Shown here one piece after another: positions 22,078-33,024 of a DNA stretch of 64,000 nt. Source of the DNA: Fonsecaea monophora (Eukaryota; Ascomycota; Eurotiomycetes; Chaetothyriales; Herpotrichiellaceae); contig NW_019173958.1 in the NCBI RefSeq assembly GCF_001642475.1, positions 186,001-250,000 on the forward strand. The letters are read 5' to 3'. Under the pieces are notes generated by a model. It made no database searches. It was not told where the DNA came from and saw only the letters and a list, made by a program, of their open reading frames with translations. A program made the translations under genes and the position numbers. The first letter of the stretch is position 1, and each line of letters starts with the position of its first letter.

Positions 22078-24189
22078 ATGTCAACAATGTCAAAATCCAG
22101 GGTTCAACAGATTGACCTGGAAGAGCGGGTTGGACAGACACAGGCAAAGCATAACACCTCGATCAGCATCCTAGACCCCGCAATCTACATTTCCCGGAGT
22201 CACAAGGACTGGGACGATCAAACAAGCGAGAAAAAGAGCGACGATGAGGAGGAAAGCAGCGAGCCGGAGTGGGACTATCTTCACTTCAGGGCCAGTTTCA
22301 CCCTCGAGGTCGAGATTCTGGGCTTTGAAAAAGCGTATGTCAAGATTCAACGCCGTTGTTTCCAACCATGCTTGCTACTGACAGCCCCAGTCCTCAGCAA
22401 TACAACAAGTTCTTCGATTCCATATCCATCCGCTATCTGTACAAGGAGAAGGAACACCATTTGTGGTATCCTGAACGGGATGAGCCCGTGGACGTCGACA
22501 TCTCCAATGAGACGACAACGACCACCGGTGCCAGTCTTGGTGTAGGCATGGCAGGCACTATACCCATCCCTGCACCCGAAGTTCACGTGCAAAAGGACCG
22601 CAAATTGACTGTGGCACGGAAGATGCGAAGTTGGCGCAAGGGCGTATCTATGGAGAAGTGTAAGTGAGCCTTGTCTTGCTCTCATCCTTGCCATGCGCTG
22701 ATATTCGCTGTCAGTTCGGGGTTTGGGTAAACCAAGCGCATATCCCGTCCATGTCGTGTCCCACGGCGTAACTCCTACAGAACACCCCTGCCCCAAGGAC
22801 TCGGGAGAGTACAAAGAATCCGTGCACTGGGACTACCAAGTCGAATCCAAGCGGCACAGCTGGGTCCCCGAGATCTACGAGAGCGTCGCGATCCCAATCA
22901 CCGTCGAGCGAATCGTCCCGGTCCCTTCAGACGCCAAAATCCCCTTCACCGACGACGAATGCGAGCTCCTGATGCACTTTGACTTCCAGATCAACACGCG
23001 ACTGCGTGGCATGAACCCGACATTCCCGTTCTTCACCGACTTTAGTAAACCGGCCGAGTACCGGTACGACTCCGATACGGGCCAGCGGTTCCCGCTGGAT
23101 CGCTATTCGGTCTGCCTGTTTGGATATTGTCCAGGGACCTGTCTGCCCAAGGGGCCGACGATCGATCTCGACGAGGCCACCAAGGCCTTTTACAAGGCGG
23201 CCAAGGAGAAGCAGCACCACAACCCGTTCTTCCTGCCGTCCGACAAGGTCCTGGAGAAGGACTTTTTGTATCCTGCCAAGATGGAGACGTTTACGAAGCG
23301 GCGCAAGCTCGCGGACCAGCGGCGCAGGATGAGGGCCGCGAGGCTGGACCGGGAACGCGCAGAGGCGGAAGAACGGGAGCGAGACAGGCTCAGAGCAGTA
23401 GAGGCGGAAGCATGGGAACGGGAACGTGCACGAGCGAAGCGGAAAAAGAAAAAGGTATACCGTGGACGAACCGAATGTTCAGAGTATCCACCTCCACCAT
23501 CACCATCACCCGCCGCACGCGACGCTGGTCCCGCTGAGTCGGACGACTATGTCCTGCTACCCTTGCGTCCCGGCAGTCCAGAGTATCCTCTGCCTTCTTC
23601 TCCTCGTCACCCACCACCACCACATGCAGAATCGGACGACTCGGACGACTACATCATCCCTCCCGAGAGACTAAAAGCCGCCGGCGAGGCCGCCACGGCC
23701 GCGGCGAAAGAACGGCTGGAAGCACACCTGCAACACCCACCACACCACTACGAGCGATACCGGTCCTACGAACGCCACCGCGGTCACGATGGCGCAATGA
23801 GCGAGTCTGAAGAGGAACCCCGACCGGACACGATCAAGCCGACGCCAAGACCACCTCCGCCGCCCGAGGCGAGGCGGCGCCCATGTCGTCCCCCGCTTCA
23901 CCAGCCAGAGCCGCCAGGTCGCCCAGACCAGCTGCCGAATGTCATCGAGGTCGAACCGGCGCGTGTGACGAGGGTGCAGCGTAAGGAGACAAAGACCACT
24001 GTGATGATGAGGAGGAGGAGGACGACGACGACGACGACGACAAGGACAAAGACAGGGATAGGAAATGGAAAGGGAAAGGGGACGGCAAATGAAAAGGGAG
24101 AGGAAGAAGGACAGCGAACTCACTCTCCATCCCCAGCCTCTTCTTCCCGGGCGTATATGGCCCGTCTTGCGTTCTGGCTGGTCACCTAG
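22078..24189 (+). CDS. Hypothetical protein with charged coiled-coil and proline/arginine-rich tail
   Basis: I do not recognise this protein. Three exons (22078-22334, 22385-22659 and 22715-24189) join in frame to encode 668 residues, with introns of 50 and 55 nt. The start MSTMSKS is the first in-frame ATG, and one at 22087 is also possible. The N-terminal 380 residues look globular, with an acidic patch (KKSDDEEESSEPEWDY) and a CLFGYCPGTCLP cysteine cluster. A strongly charged Arg/Glu/Lys region that is probably coiled coil follows. After it come Pro/Ser/His-rich and Arg/Thr-rich low-complexity stretches. There is no signal peptide or membrane segment. The GAC/GAG repeat near 24008-24050 makes the last 60 residues uncertain. 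Confidence 0.6.
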
Positions 24190-24625
24190 CCAGCGAGCAG
24201 CTACATACTAGGTAAGTAGGTACTTGATCCGATTCAACTACCCAGTAGTACGGTAGGATCAGTACGATCGGTACGATTTAGGATGAATGCGCATCCCTCA
24301 TATATCCGTCTCGTCCCCATCATTGAGTTCATTGATTGAGTGACAGATCGAGTGATTATTTGAGTGACTGATCAAGTAATTCTTTAGTCAGTTGCATGCA
24401 TCTATCCCAGCATCTATGTACTTACACTCTACGGGTACATTCGAGACAGACAGGACAGACAGACAAGGCCAGAGGGAGTAGAGGGACAAAAGGACAAAAA
24501 GAACAGAAGACATTCGATTAAACTAACCGAGTATTGTAGGATATACGTATGATACATACATTTCGAATACGGGACATATTGGGTGAGGAAGGGCTTCCTG
24601 ATATGATTTGTTACAGTTATCATTT
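24190..24625. other. Convergent 3' flanks
   Basis: The stretch lies between two converging genes. It holds GTAC/TAGGTA-type words at about 24205-24285 and a loose TGAGTGA-type repeat at about 24330-24380. No gene was found. Confidence 0.6.
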
Positions 24626-26536
24626 TTACGCCACAATCTCCCTCGTCCACGTATACGCCCACGTAAACTTCGAGTCCACGTAGCCGGACATTTGCAACGT
24701 TTTGTCGGTACAGGTATAATGGACCTGTGTGTCCGAGCCGTACTGCTGATCCAGTGAGATGTCGAGTTCAGTCGGATCGTCGAAGCCTGCGATTGTCGTC
24801 GTCGTCTTAGCCAGACCCTGCGATTTTACATTGGTCCATGTGAAGCTGTCGCCACCAGCCGCGGTCTTCCCGAGCTTCAACGTCCCGTCCACTGAGCCGG
24901 TGATGTCGATGAGTGTGTGGAAGTCGTACCCGCTGGCGCTGCCGTCGTAGGCAATGTCAAGGCCTTTGAAGGTCATGGCGCTCGAGAGATCCTTCTTAAC
25001 ACTAAAACTCGAGGAGCCCGTCACGGCGACGTTGGAGATCGCCACGTCCGAGGCCGACAGTTGTTCCGAGAGAAAGGCTTGCATGCTCGGGACATCGAGG
25101 TTCCAGTCCCCGACAATGCACTTGTCAGTCGAACAGCTGTCGCCTTCGTCATCGCCATCGTCATCTCCATCGTCGTCGTCGAGAGATACGACAATGATCT
25201 CACGGGGCGGTGTGTCAGCCGCTCGGAGCACTCGGGGATTATATTCCAGGCCTTCACTCGGAGACGGATCGCCGTCAGTCTCATCACGTTTCGCTTTATG
25301 CTTATTGGAGCCCTTCTTCTTCTTCTTGACCGTGAACTCGATTGTCACAAGAACGGGGGTCTTGACATCGCCGTTCCCGGTCGAGGTTGCGAGGAAGGTG
25401 TACTTCTTGCTGCCACAGTCGACTTTGACAGTTGCTCCTTTGCCGGCGGTTTTCCACGACTTCTCCCCGTCTTTGGAGTACTGCAGGACCACGTTCGAGC
25501 CCTGTCCGCTGGGCACTGTATACTTGAAAGAGATGTCCCGTTTGTCAGGGAGCGCGACGTCCAGTGTTTCCCAGATGGTCCAAGGACGTGTATAGGTCTT
25601 GGCGTCGTAGACGCCCGGCTCATCTGAAAGAGTGGATGTCGCTGTATGCAAATTTACTTTGAAGTCACGAGGGACCGGTTCGCCATTGCTGTACAAGATC
25701 AGATCATCCTTGAACGCCGTCGCAAAGCTGGGGAACGGCTTGGTAATGAAGGAGTCTGAAGAAAGCCACTGCCGCTCGTTCTGAAGTGTACTACTGATCG
25801 TGCCCCTGCGCGAAACAACCCAGTCATGGATTTCCTTGTTCGAGGTGAAGATGTTGGAAAGGTGCTGAAAGAAGAGACTGCCTGGATAGCCGAAGTCATG
25901 CTTTTGGTTGTAGAGTGGTGACGCTGGATCATATTTCTGCATGTGGTCTGGTTTCGTGTCCGGGAAGAAGAAATTGCCAAAGTACTCTGCAGACCCTTCG
26001 AACCACCAGTTGTTTGGAAGTGAGTCGTCTTGGACCGGCTTTTCCATATCGAAAGTTCTTTGGACGCAATGATACAACTCGTGAACTAGGGCTTGCTGAA
26101 CTGATTCGATGTCGCTTGACGGTCCGTCTCCAGAGCCAATGACTCGAACGCTGCAAATGGTTGGGTCCGATTCATGATAATCAGTCGCTCCACGCCTGGT
26201 ACCATCTTCTTCAGTGAGATAGACTCTGACTGTCTTGACCTTGGTTTGCATGAGGTCTGCATAGACTGGGAGAACTTTTGCTGCCGCGCTTTGGAGAGGT
26301 TTGAGATACTTGGGATCAGCAACAGGAGACGCCGGGGCCTTTGGATCGGCCCATGTATACAGGCTGAATTTTATGCCAGCAATGTCTTTGTTCTCGACGT
26401 ATGGGATGCATTTTCGGCCGCTTTGAAACCCGTTCGTGGGACAATCCGCCACTGCACGAGGTGCTACTAATGCAAGAGTATTTGACACCAAACCGAGGAC
26501 AAGGAGAGGAATATGAAGAGTAGAGAGGAACAACAT
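24626..26536 (-). CDS. Secreted HExxH zinc metallopeptidase-like protein with C-terminal beta-rich domain
   Basis: This single exon encodes 636 residues from the ATG at 26536. The open frame extends 33 codons upstream, but the downstream ATG directly precedes a clean signal peptide (MLFLSTLHIPLLVLGL). Residues 152-156 are HELYH, followed 24 residues later by WWFEGSAEYFG with Glu180. That is the layout of a gluzincin metallopeptidase (two His plus a downstream Glu binding zinc). The middle region is beta-rich. A low-complexity Asp-rich linker precedes a C-terminal domain beginning with two cysteines and VGDWNLDV. That domain looks like a small beta-barrel seen in other secreted proteins. The peptidase class is inferred from motifs, and the substrate is unknown. 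A domain search would be needed to name the family. Confidence 0.75.
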   Translation of the reverse strand: MLFLSTLHIPLLVLGLVSNTLALVAPRAVADCPTNGFQSGRKCIPYVENKDIAGIKFSLYTWADPKAPASPVADPKYLKPLQSAAAKVLPVYADLMQTKVKTVRVYLTEEDGTRRGATDYHESDPTICSVRVIGSGDGPSSDIESVQQALVHELYHCVQRTFDMEKPVQDDSLPNNWWFEGSAEYFGNFFFPDTKPDHMQKYDPASPLYNQKHDFGYPGSLFFQHLSNIFTSNKEIHDWVVSRRGTISSTLQNERQWLSSDSFITKPFPSFATAFKDDLILYSNGEPVPRDFKVNLHTATSTLSDEPGVYDAKTYTRPWTIWETLDVALPDKRDISFKYTVPSGQGSNVVLQYSKDGEKSWKTAGKGATVKVDCGSKKYTFLATSTGNGDVKTPVLVTIEFTVKKKKKGSNKHKAKRDETDGDPSPSEGLEYNPRVLRAADTPPREIIVVSLDDDDGDDDGDDEGDSCSTDKCIVGDWNLDVPSMQAFLSEQLSASDVAISNVAVTGSSSFSVKKDLSSAMTFKGLDIAYDGSASGYDFHTLIDITGSVDGTLKLGKTAAGGDSFTWTNVKSQGLAKTTTTIAGFDDPTELDISLDQQYGSDTQVHYTCTDKTLQMSGYVDSKFTWAYTWTREIVA

Positions 26537-26591
26537 GGAGACGGAAATTGATAGTGGAAGAGGAGTCGGGGAGAAGAGTGTTGGGACCTTC

Positions 26592-26915
26592 TTACGCTGC
26601 GAGAATGTGGTGGGGATTTGAGGATGTATACTCATTGCATTTCATCGTGACGGTGGCCATGGGCGGACTCGTTAATACGAAGGTCTGGCCAACAACTTCA
26701 AGCTTCAAAAGGCCGGTAGCCTGGGGCTGAACAGTATGCCGCTTCTGAACATGTATCGGGTAGGGCTGATTCGATGATACGAGGGTCTGGCCAAAGCAAG
26801 TCGACAAAGAGAATGGACTGACTTCGGGGTCGATCCATAGAATACCTGATTGTGTGTTGTCGATAAGTGCGTAATTATTGACATACCATTGTCCCCATGA
26901 CCTTCCTGACTCCAT
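26592..26915 (-). CDS. Possible small hypothetical protein or gene remnant (107 codons)
   Basis: This open frame starts MESGRSWGQW, just upstream of and on the same strand as the metallopeptidase gene. Its composition looks protein-like. It holds an in-frame duplication: an 18-nt word (26675-26692 and 26777-26794, 17 of 18 identical) is repeated exactly 102 nt apart, which is 34 codons, giving GQTFV and GQTLV. I do not recognise it. It may be a terminal exon whose upstream exons I could not find, or a relic. A role as 5' leader of the downstream gene is also possible. Confidence 0.3.
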   Translation of the reverse strand: MESGRSWGQWYVNNYALIDNTQSGILWIDPEVSPFSLSTCFGQTLVSSNQPYPIHVQKRHTVQPQATGLLKLEVVGQTFVLTSPPMATVTMKCNEYTSSNPHHILAA

Positions 26916-28369
26916 GATACGGAACGCTCATATTTTCACAAAGAATCCCGGTGTGGCGAAGAGTATGCGGTTTCCGTTGCAGTCTTTATTCTCTCACGAT
27001 CGAGCCGCTTTAGGTTGTACCGATACGGATGGCAGAAGTACAACACGGATGGTGATCATACTCGTATGAAAAGCACCTTCCTACTGCGGATATTTTGAAA
27101 AGGTAAAGACAAGCATCGTGAGCATCGTGTCCCTTGTGGGCTAGGATAGGAGTGAGGCTAGACCGGCAGTCGGCCCAAGCCACCTCGGATAAGTCGACTG
27201 GAAGTGGGCACGAGCACTCGAATACGAGGCATACTGCGAGTAAGTTTTCGACCCCAATATTCCCAGTAGCGAGTCAACCGTTGGAAGGATTGGTAGCGAG
27301 CACTTGGTCGAGCTTAGCGAGACATCAAGCTGAAGGTAGGAAAACAGGGGCCTATTAGACTGATGAGGCAACAAGTTGTGAGCGAGAGGTGGTAGACGCG
27401 AGAGCCAATTGTACCAGCGCCAGATCCAGGGACCTTTAGGTTTGATCGAAGGACTTTCTTGTTCATTGAAGGCAGACGAGGGCGTACAGCTATTGGGCGA
27501 GGTTGATGGTGTACAGAGTCCATACGGAGCAACAAAGCATGCAGCGAGTGTGTAAGTCTGGCATCATCGGAGCTCATCTGTCTTTGGTCGTCGATACCTT
27601 GACTGGAAATGATTGTCCGAGGTCTAGAGAAGAGATATAGACATACGAGTAGATGGTGTGAATGTGTGAAAGTGAGAGTGAATGAAGTGAATGAAGTGTA
27701 TGCAGTAGTGGTGACGTGGTGTGTGTCTCCCTCCCCCACCTGCGCTTGTGACTGCGCCTGCGCATCTGCTACCTACCACACTCCCACCGATTTATTCCTT
27801 TCCTCGCTTCGTCTCAGATGGCAATCGATCCGTCACCCATCACGAAATAAGAATATCTTGACTGCATCATCATCATCCAACTAAACCGGCAGCATCGCAC
27901 ATTGATTCGATCTCGGAGAAACTTTCGGCTGCAAGGGAGATTCCCGCATGCATGGCATGGTGAGGCTTCGGCATGGTTGCAATGCCGACCAACATTCTGA
28001 TTCATGACTGCTGTGACATGACGTGCCATTCTGAATCTCTGTCACTGCCGCAGTGTCAACTCAACTTGCCAATGTGTCTGTATGCATGTAACAGAGGAAG
28101 TGATCACCATCTAGGAAATCTCGCCGCCTCTGTCAAAGCCTTCCTCGCACTCGAATCTGACCGCCTCCAGTAAAGGTATATACTAACTAATCTCAGAGAC
28201 TTGTTTTCTTCTTAAGAATCTGCGACATTTAAAGCGTCGGCAGCAGCGCAGTCGGTCGCCACGTATTTCCCCTCAAAGTCATCTCCGATCGTTCAGGGCA
28301 AGGTGTAGGGTAACGGTTACAGACCAGTACGCTTTTCACGACAGGGCCGTCGATCGCGCACGGGTCACA
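26916..28369. other. Gene-poor stretch upstream of GH13 maltase
   Basis: No supported gene was found. A short tandem GTGAATGAA lies near 27681-27699. Open frames at 27314-27884 are low-complexity. The last few hundred bases are the maltase promoter. Confidence 0.5.
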
Positions 28370-30292
28370 ATGGCCGATACATCACAGGTTGCTTCAGCTG
28401 AGAAGCCACCTCTCAGCCGTGCCTGGTGGAAGGAATCCTCGGTCTATCAGATCTATCCGGCGTCTTTCAAATCAGCCAACTGCACCGTGGACAAGGCCTC
28501 GGGCACTGTAAAAGGTGATCTTCGTGGCATCATCTCAAAGCTGGACTACATCGCCAGTCTTGGGGTGGATATTGTGTGGCTCAGTCCTATCTTACAGTCT
28601 CCACAAGTGGACATGGGATATGATATCTCTGACTACCATGCCATTTATCCGGGATACGGCACGATGGAAGACCATGATGAGCTCATCAAAGGGCTACACG
28701 ACCGCGGCATCAAATACGTGATGGATCTAGTGGTCAATCACACGTCTGATCAGCACGAGTGGTTCAAGCAATCGCGTTCCTCCAAAGACAACCCATATCG
28801 CGATTGGTACATTTGGCGGCCACCGCGCTACGACGATGACGGCAATCGCATTCCACCCAATAACTGGGAATCCGCCTTCTCTGGCTCTACCTGGACCTAC
28901 GACGAAGCCACGGACGAATACTACCTCCACCTTTTCGCAAGTGCGCAGCCCGACTTAAACTGGGAGAATTCGGCGGTCAGAGACGCTGTTCATTCCATGA
29001 TGCGATTCTGGCTAGATCGTGGTGTGGACGGCTTCAGGATGGACGTCATCAACTTTATCTCTAAAGAGCCTGGCTTGCCGGACGGAGAAATTACACGGCC
29101 TGGTTTCTTGCAGTCTGGTACCAAGTATTTTGCGTGCGGTCCACGGTTGCATGAGTACTTGCGCGAGATCGGGGCGATTCTCAGAGAGTATGATGCATTC
29201 TCGGTGGGTGAGATGCCCGGGGTGGAGGACACCAAGGAGATCCTCAAGGCTGTGGGACAAGATCGCGGCGAGCTCGCAATGGTATTCCAATTCGACATTG
29301 TGGGCATGGACGTCAAACCCGGCGGGATCAAGTGGGATCATCAGGACTTTGATCCACAGAACTTGAAGCACATCGTGTCCAAGTGGCAGTCATTTATGCT
29401 CCAGAACGCAGGATGGAACGCCGTGTTTATGGAGAACCACGACCAAGGACGGACTGTTTCCCGGTATTGCGACGACAGCGATGCCTACCGGACCAAGTCA
29501 GCCAAGTTGCTGGCTGCACACATGGGTCTTCTGTCTGGCACCATCTTTGTGTACCAGGGCCAAGAAATGGCCCAGATCAATGTGCCCGAGAGCTGGGGTA
29601 TGGACGAGTACAAGGACATCGAGGAACTCAATCACTGGAAGACGGTGCTGAGGGACTTTCCCCACGACAAAGAGAAACAAGCCGCCTATAGGAGACAGTA
29701 TCGTCTAATTGGGCGTGACAATGCCAGGACGCCAATGCAATGGACGTCCGATGCAGACACCTACGCCGGTTTCCTGCCTGATGGGGCTTCCAAGGATGCA
29801 AAACCCTGGATGTCCATCCACCCGGACTTTAGGGAGTGGAATGCCGAGGCGCAGCTTGCCGACCACGACAGCGCATTCCATTACTGGCAGCGCGTGCTCC
29901 AGCTCCGCAAGCGGTACAAGGACGTGTTTGTGTACGGCGATTTCGAGATGCTGGACTTGGACAACGAGTTTGGCACCGTGGTCGCCTATCTGAGGACAGA
30001 AGATTCCGCCAAAGCAGACCATCCGGACTCATCGGCCGCGAGCGTCGAGAAGGCCCGGAAGTGCCTCGTCGTAACGAACTTTTCGGGTCAGGAGATATGG
30101 TGGACTCCGCCGGCCAAAGCAGCACCAGTCTTGTTTGATGAAGCCGGGCTGAAGAGAGGTGCCATTCTGGACGAGTTCCGCAATTACACGCGCAATGGGG
30201 AGAGCGCGAATGAGACACGAAGAGACAGTGGACAGGATAGGAGTTGGGTAATGTTGCTGCGGCCGTGGGAGGTTGTGGTTGCCATGGGATGA
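28370..30292 (+). CDS. GH13 alpha-glucosidase (maltase/oligo-1,6-glucosidase type)
   Basis: This is a single exon of 640 residues with no signal peptide, so it is probably a cytosolic maltase. The enzyme releases glucose from maltose and related alpha-glucosides. The (beta/alpha)8 barrel shows VYQIYPASFK, VDIVWLSPI, the region I equivalent DLVVNHTS, GFRMDVINF with nucleophile Asp225, SVGEMPG with acid/base Glu281, and MENHDQGR with Asp358. All catalytic residues are present. The C-terminal domain ends WVMLLRPWEVVVAMG. Fungal maltases often sit next to maltose permeases and regulators, but here the neighbours are unrelated. Length is slightly above the family's usual 580-600 because of insertions near 560 and 615. 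Confidence 0.93.
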   Translation: MADTSQVASAEKPPLSRAWWKESSVYQIYPASFKSANCTVDKASGTVKGDLRGIISKLDYIASLGVDIVWLSPILQSPQVDMGYDISDYHAIYPGYGTMEDHDELIKGLHDRGIKYVMDLVVNHTSDQHEWFKQSRSSKDNPYRDWYIWRPPRYDDDGNRIPPNNWESAFSGSTWTYDEATDEYYLHLFASAQPDLNWENSAVRDAVHSMMRFWLDRGVDGFRMDVINFISKEPGLPDGEITRPGFLQSGTKYFACGPRLHEYLREIGAILREYDAFSVGEMPGVEDTKEILKAVGQDRGELAMVFQFDIVGMDVKPGGIKWDHQDFDPQNLKHIVSKWQSFMLQNAGWNAVFMENHDQGRTVSRYCDDSDAYRTKSAKLLAAHMGLLSGTIFVYQGQEMAQINVPESWGMDEYKDIEELNHWKTVLRDFPHDKEKQAAYRRQYRLIGRDNARTPMQWTSDADTYAGFLPDGASKDAKPWMSIHPDFREWNAEAQLADHDSAFHYWQRVLQLRKRYKDVFVYGDFEMLDLDNEFGTVVAYLRTEDSAKADHPDSSAASVEKARKCLVVTNFSGQEIWWTPPAKAAPVLFDEAGLKRGAILDEFRNYTRNGESANETRRDSGQDRSWVMLLRPWEVVVAMG

Positions 30293-30585
30293 GGGAGCGA
30301 GTGGAAGCTTCTAACCGCCCACCAAGTCCGAATTGATCTTAGGAGCTAGAGTAGAAGACCATAGAGAGTCCAACAACCGCACTACTACTAGTATTTGACA
30401 TGGAATATAAATTGAGAATCTAGCACCAGATCACTACTACGACTGTAACCACCAAAGACTGTGACCGTGACATTAACCCTGGACTTCGACGCAAACGAAG
30501 AACATTGCCAGCCATCTAATCGCTTTTATCTTTCGTTCTGGTCCGGATCGGTCCGGTCCGGTCTGGTCCAGGTTCAGTTTCAGGT

Positions 30586-31770
30586 TCATGCACGATGTGC
30601 TACTGCTGCTGCTGCAGCAGCCGCTGGTGCGTCTTTCGCACGCCGCTTCCTGCTGTTCTTCTGCGCGGTGCGCATTACTTTTTTACGGTGCTCGAACTCG
30701 TCCCTGTCCGCGTCCCACTTGGCCTTGAGGTCGTCGACGGCGGTCTGCAGGCGGATGTAGACGTTTGCGGACTCGAGGGTGGTGCTCTGCATGTCCTGCA
30801 GGGCGCGGAGCCACTCCTCCAGCTGGACCTGGGAGGCCGGTTTCGCAAAGGTGGTGGTGCGGTCGAGGTCAAAGTCCTCGGTGCGCTTGCGGTTGTCGGC
30901 GTAGGCGAGGGCGCCGACGACGGCGACGTACAAGTACACGACGCCGACGGTGGCGGCGAAGGCGATGAAGACGTTGCGGAAGTCGTCGCGCCCGCCCGCC
31001 GGCTCGACCCGGTACAGCCACGCGTAGAGCAGGTAGACGCCCACCCCGACGATGTACAGCAGCACGGCCAGGTTGAGGACCACCTTGGGCAGGTCGAACT
31101 GCTTGAGCGCGGCGACGGAGCTTTCGAGCGGCAGCAACGCGAACGGTTTGCGGTAGCGGTATCCGCGTTGCGTCGGCACGGCCTTGCCCCGGCTGAGGAA
31201 CAGCCGGATGTCGAGCGGCTTGTTGAGCATGCCCATGTCGGATTGCTGCGATGCGGCGAAGATGACAGACAGCACCCCGAGGATCATCGAGCACGTCAGC
31301 AGCGCCCGCGCGGTCCAGTGCGTCGAGTCCATGTTGGGGAGTTGCAGGGCGGTCAGGCCGACGCTGGCGAAGATGGCGCCCTGTTACATAGCAACAACAT
31401 CAGTGAGCGGATGAATAAAGTCCCTCAAATTCATGTGTATCGAGTATTTTTTTGTTTACCACTTCCTCCCAAAAAGGAGGGAGAAGGAGAGAGAGAGAGA
31501 AGACGAGGGGAGGGGCAGGCTCACAGCAACCTCAATCGACGAACACGTCGTCATGTACGACTGCTTCCACGCCAGGACCTCGTCATCGGTCCACGTGTTG
31601 ATGTTCCAGTGCAGCTGCCTGACGCCGTTTGTGTCGACGAGGCGACAGACGGACAGAAAATGGCCCAGGGTCCCCCACCGCTGCCACTCGTAGAAATAGT
31701 CCAGGCCGATCCAGTGGCAGAAGGCGTCGACGACGGGGTTCATGGCCGGCCAGGCTGATGGGGGAGTCAT
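30586..31770 (-). CDS. Fungal multi-pass membrane protein of unknown function
   Basis: Two exons (31770-31525 and 31380-30586) with a 144-nt intron encode 346 residues. I do not recognise a named family. The N-terminal 80 residues are soluble and Trp-rich (FCHWIGLDYFYEWQRWG, NINTWTDDE). At least four hydrophobic segments follow: about 83-98, 107-125, 182-204 and 218-242. The C-terminal 90 residues contain a heptad-like charged helix and end in a basic cluster plus a poly-alanine run. The topology suggests an integral membrane protein with a cytosolic coiled-coil tail. Splicing is supported by the smooth hydrophobic continuation across the junction (IEVA to GAIFASVG). A long antisense frame over this gene is a codon-bias shadow. 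Confidence 0.75.
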
Positions 31771-33024
31771 TGTCTGAGAGGAGACTGTGGGTGGTGGTGT
31801 TGGTGATAGCGATAGCGATGGCGATGTGGTTGTACTCGTTGGTTGGTACCGCGGAGCCGGCGGTCAAGGTAGTTGAGTTGAGGCAGGTCAGGTCTGGTCA
31901 GCTGTTTATTTCCCATCCATCAAATTGCCTATCTGGGTTTCATCTATCTTGTGACCATCTCCCTGAATGTGTCGAGTGAATCAATGACTAGTTGTGCGTG
32001 AGCGCGTGACCACAAAGACTACATTCATACACTAATGGGGCCAAAACCTGTCTCGTCACCCAAATGCTTCCTAGTAGTGGCTGTACAAGTCCTGCCACCA
32101 CACCATGGAGTCTTGAGAGTGTATTCGATCCCCAATACGACTTTTTCTACATTTTATCTCAAACGTGGTATTTGGAAACCCTCTCGTCGTGAAGTGGGGA
32201 GCCTGAGATGCAGCCATTGTCCATGTGATCCCAGTGAAAAACGGAGGGGCTAAATGTGAGTTTATGTATATGATGGACCTTAGCAGCCATAGCCTCCCTC
32301 AGTTGTGTCACGGTCAGTTATACTCGGTGGCAGCTCTGTAGATGTTGACGTTTTGACGGTGTCGTGGAAACCCGGCAATGTTGATCTGTCGAGGAGACTG
32401 AAAGAGGCATGTGGCACTTGTGGCACTGTACGAACTATCCGTGCAGGTAGACACTCGACAGCGAATAACCCAACAAAGTGTGTCAGGCCATACCCTCTAA
32501 GACAGAGGTTAGCATCAAACACCAGCCGCTTCACCCGCAGCAAGCGCCTCGCCAAGAGCATTCCTGATCTGTGTGTTCACCCCGCGCCTCAAAAGCAGCC
32601 GGATCAGCCTGTCGTTGCTTTGGCGAGTTTGCTTCATGTACTGGGCAAATGGCAAGCACCATCTATGACCCGGATCAGCTAGAGTCCAAGAACCCCAACC
32701 TGCTCCGTACCTCCTGAACGAAACCATGTTAGTATCGAATGGAAAGGGGATTGGCATTCACGGTCGAGAGAGGGAAGCTGACGAAGTACAGCAGTGGAAA
32801 GTAGACATGGAGTCCGAAGATCACCCATCTCCAGTAACCACGTAGTGGACATTCACATAAAAGATCTGAAATGGACTTGAAGGTGTATATTGGTTGCAAC
32901 TCCCCAGGCGCAAAAACGTCTTTGCTGGATGGACTTATAGGGTATCAGTCTCCCGTGTACTCATCGCGCTCGTAGACACGCATTGGTCCGCAGTCCGACT
33001 GCTTCTGTGGTGTTGTGGCCCCCT
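31771..33024. other. Intergenic region
   Basis: It holds the promoter of the leftward membrane-protein gene and the 3' flank of the leftward cysteine-tailed gene. Frames at 32305-32757 on both strands show no domain. No gene was called. Confidence 0.5.

Noticed and set aside
27314..27884. Overlapping Ser/Thr/His-rich frames on both strands
   Set aside because: They are low-complexity, with no conserved segment, and explained by biased base composition.
30595..31758. 387-codon plus-strand frame rich in Val/Asp/Gly
   Set aside because: It is antisense over the membrane-protein gene and crosses its intron. The composition is typical of a shadow frame.
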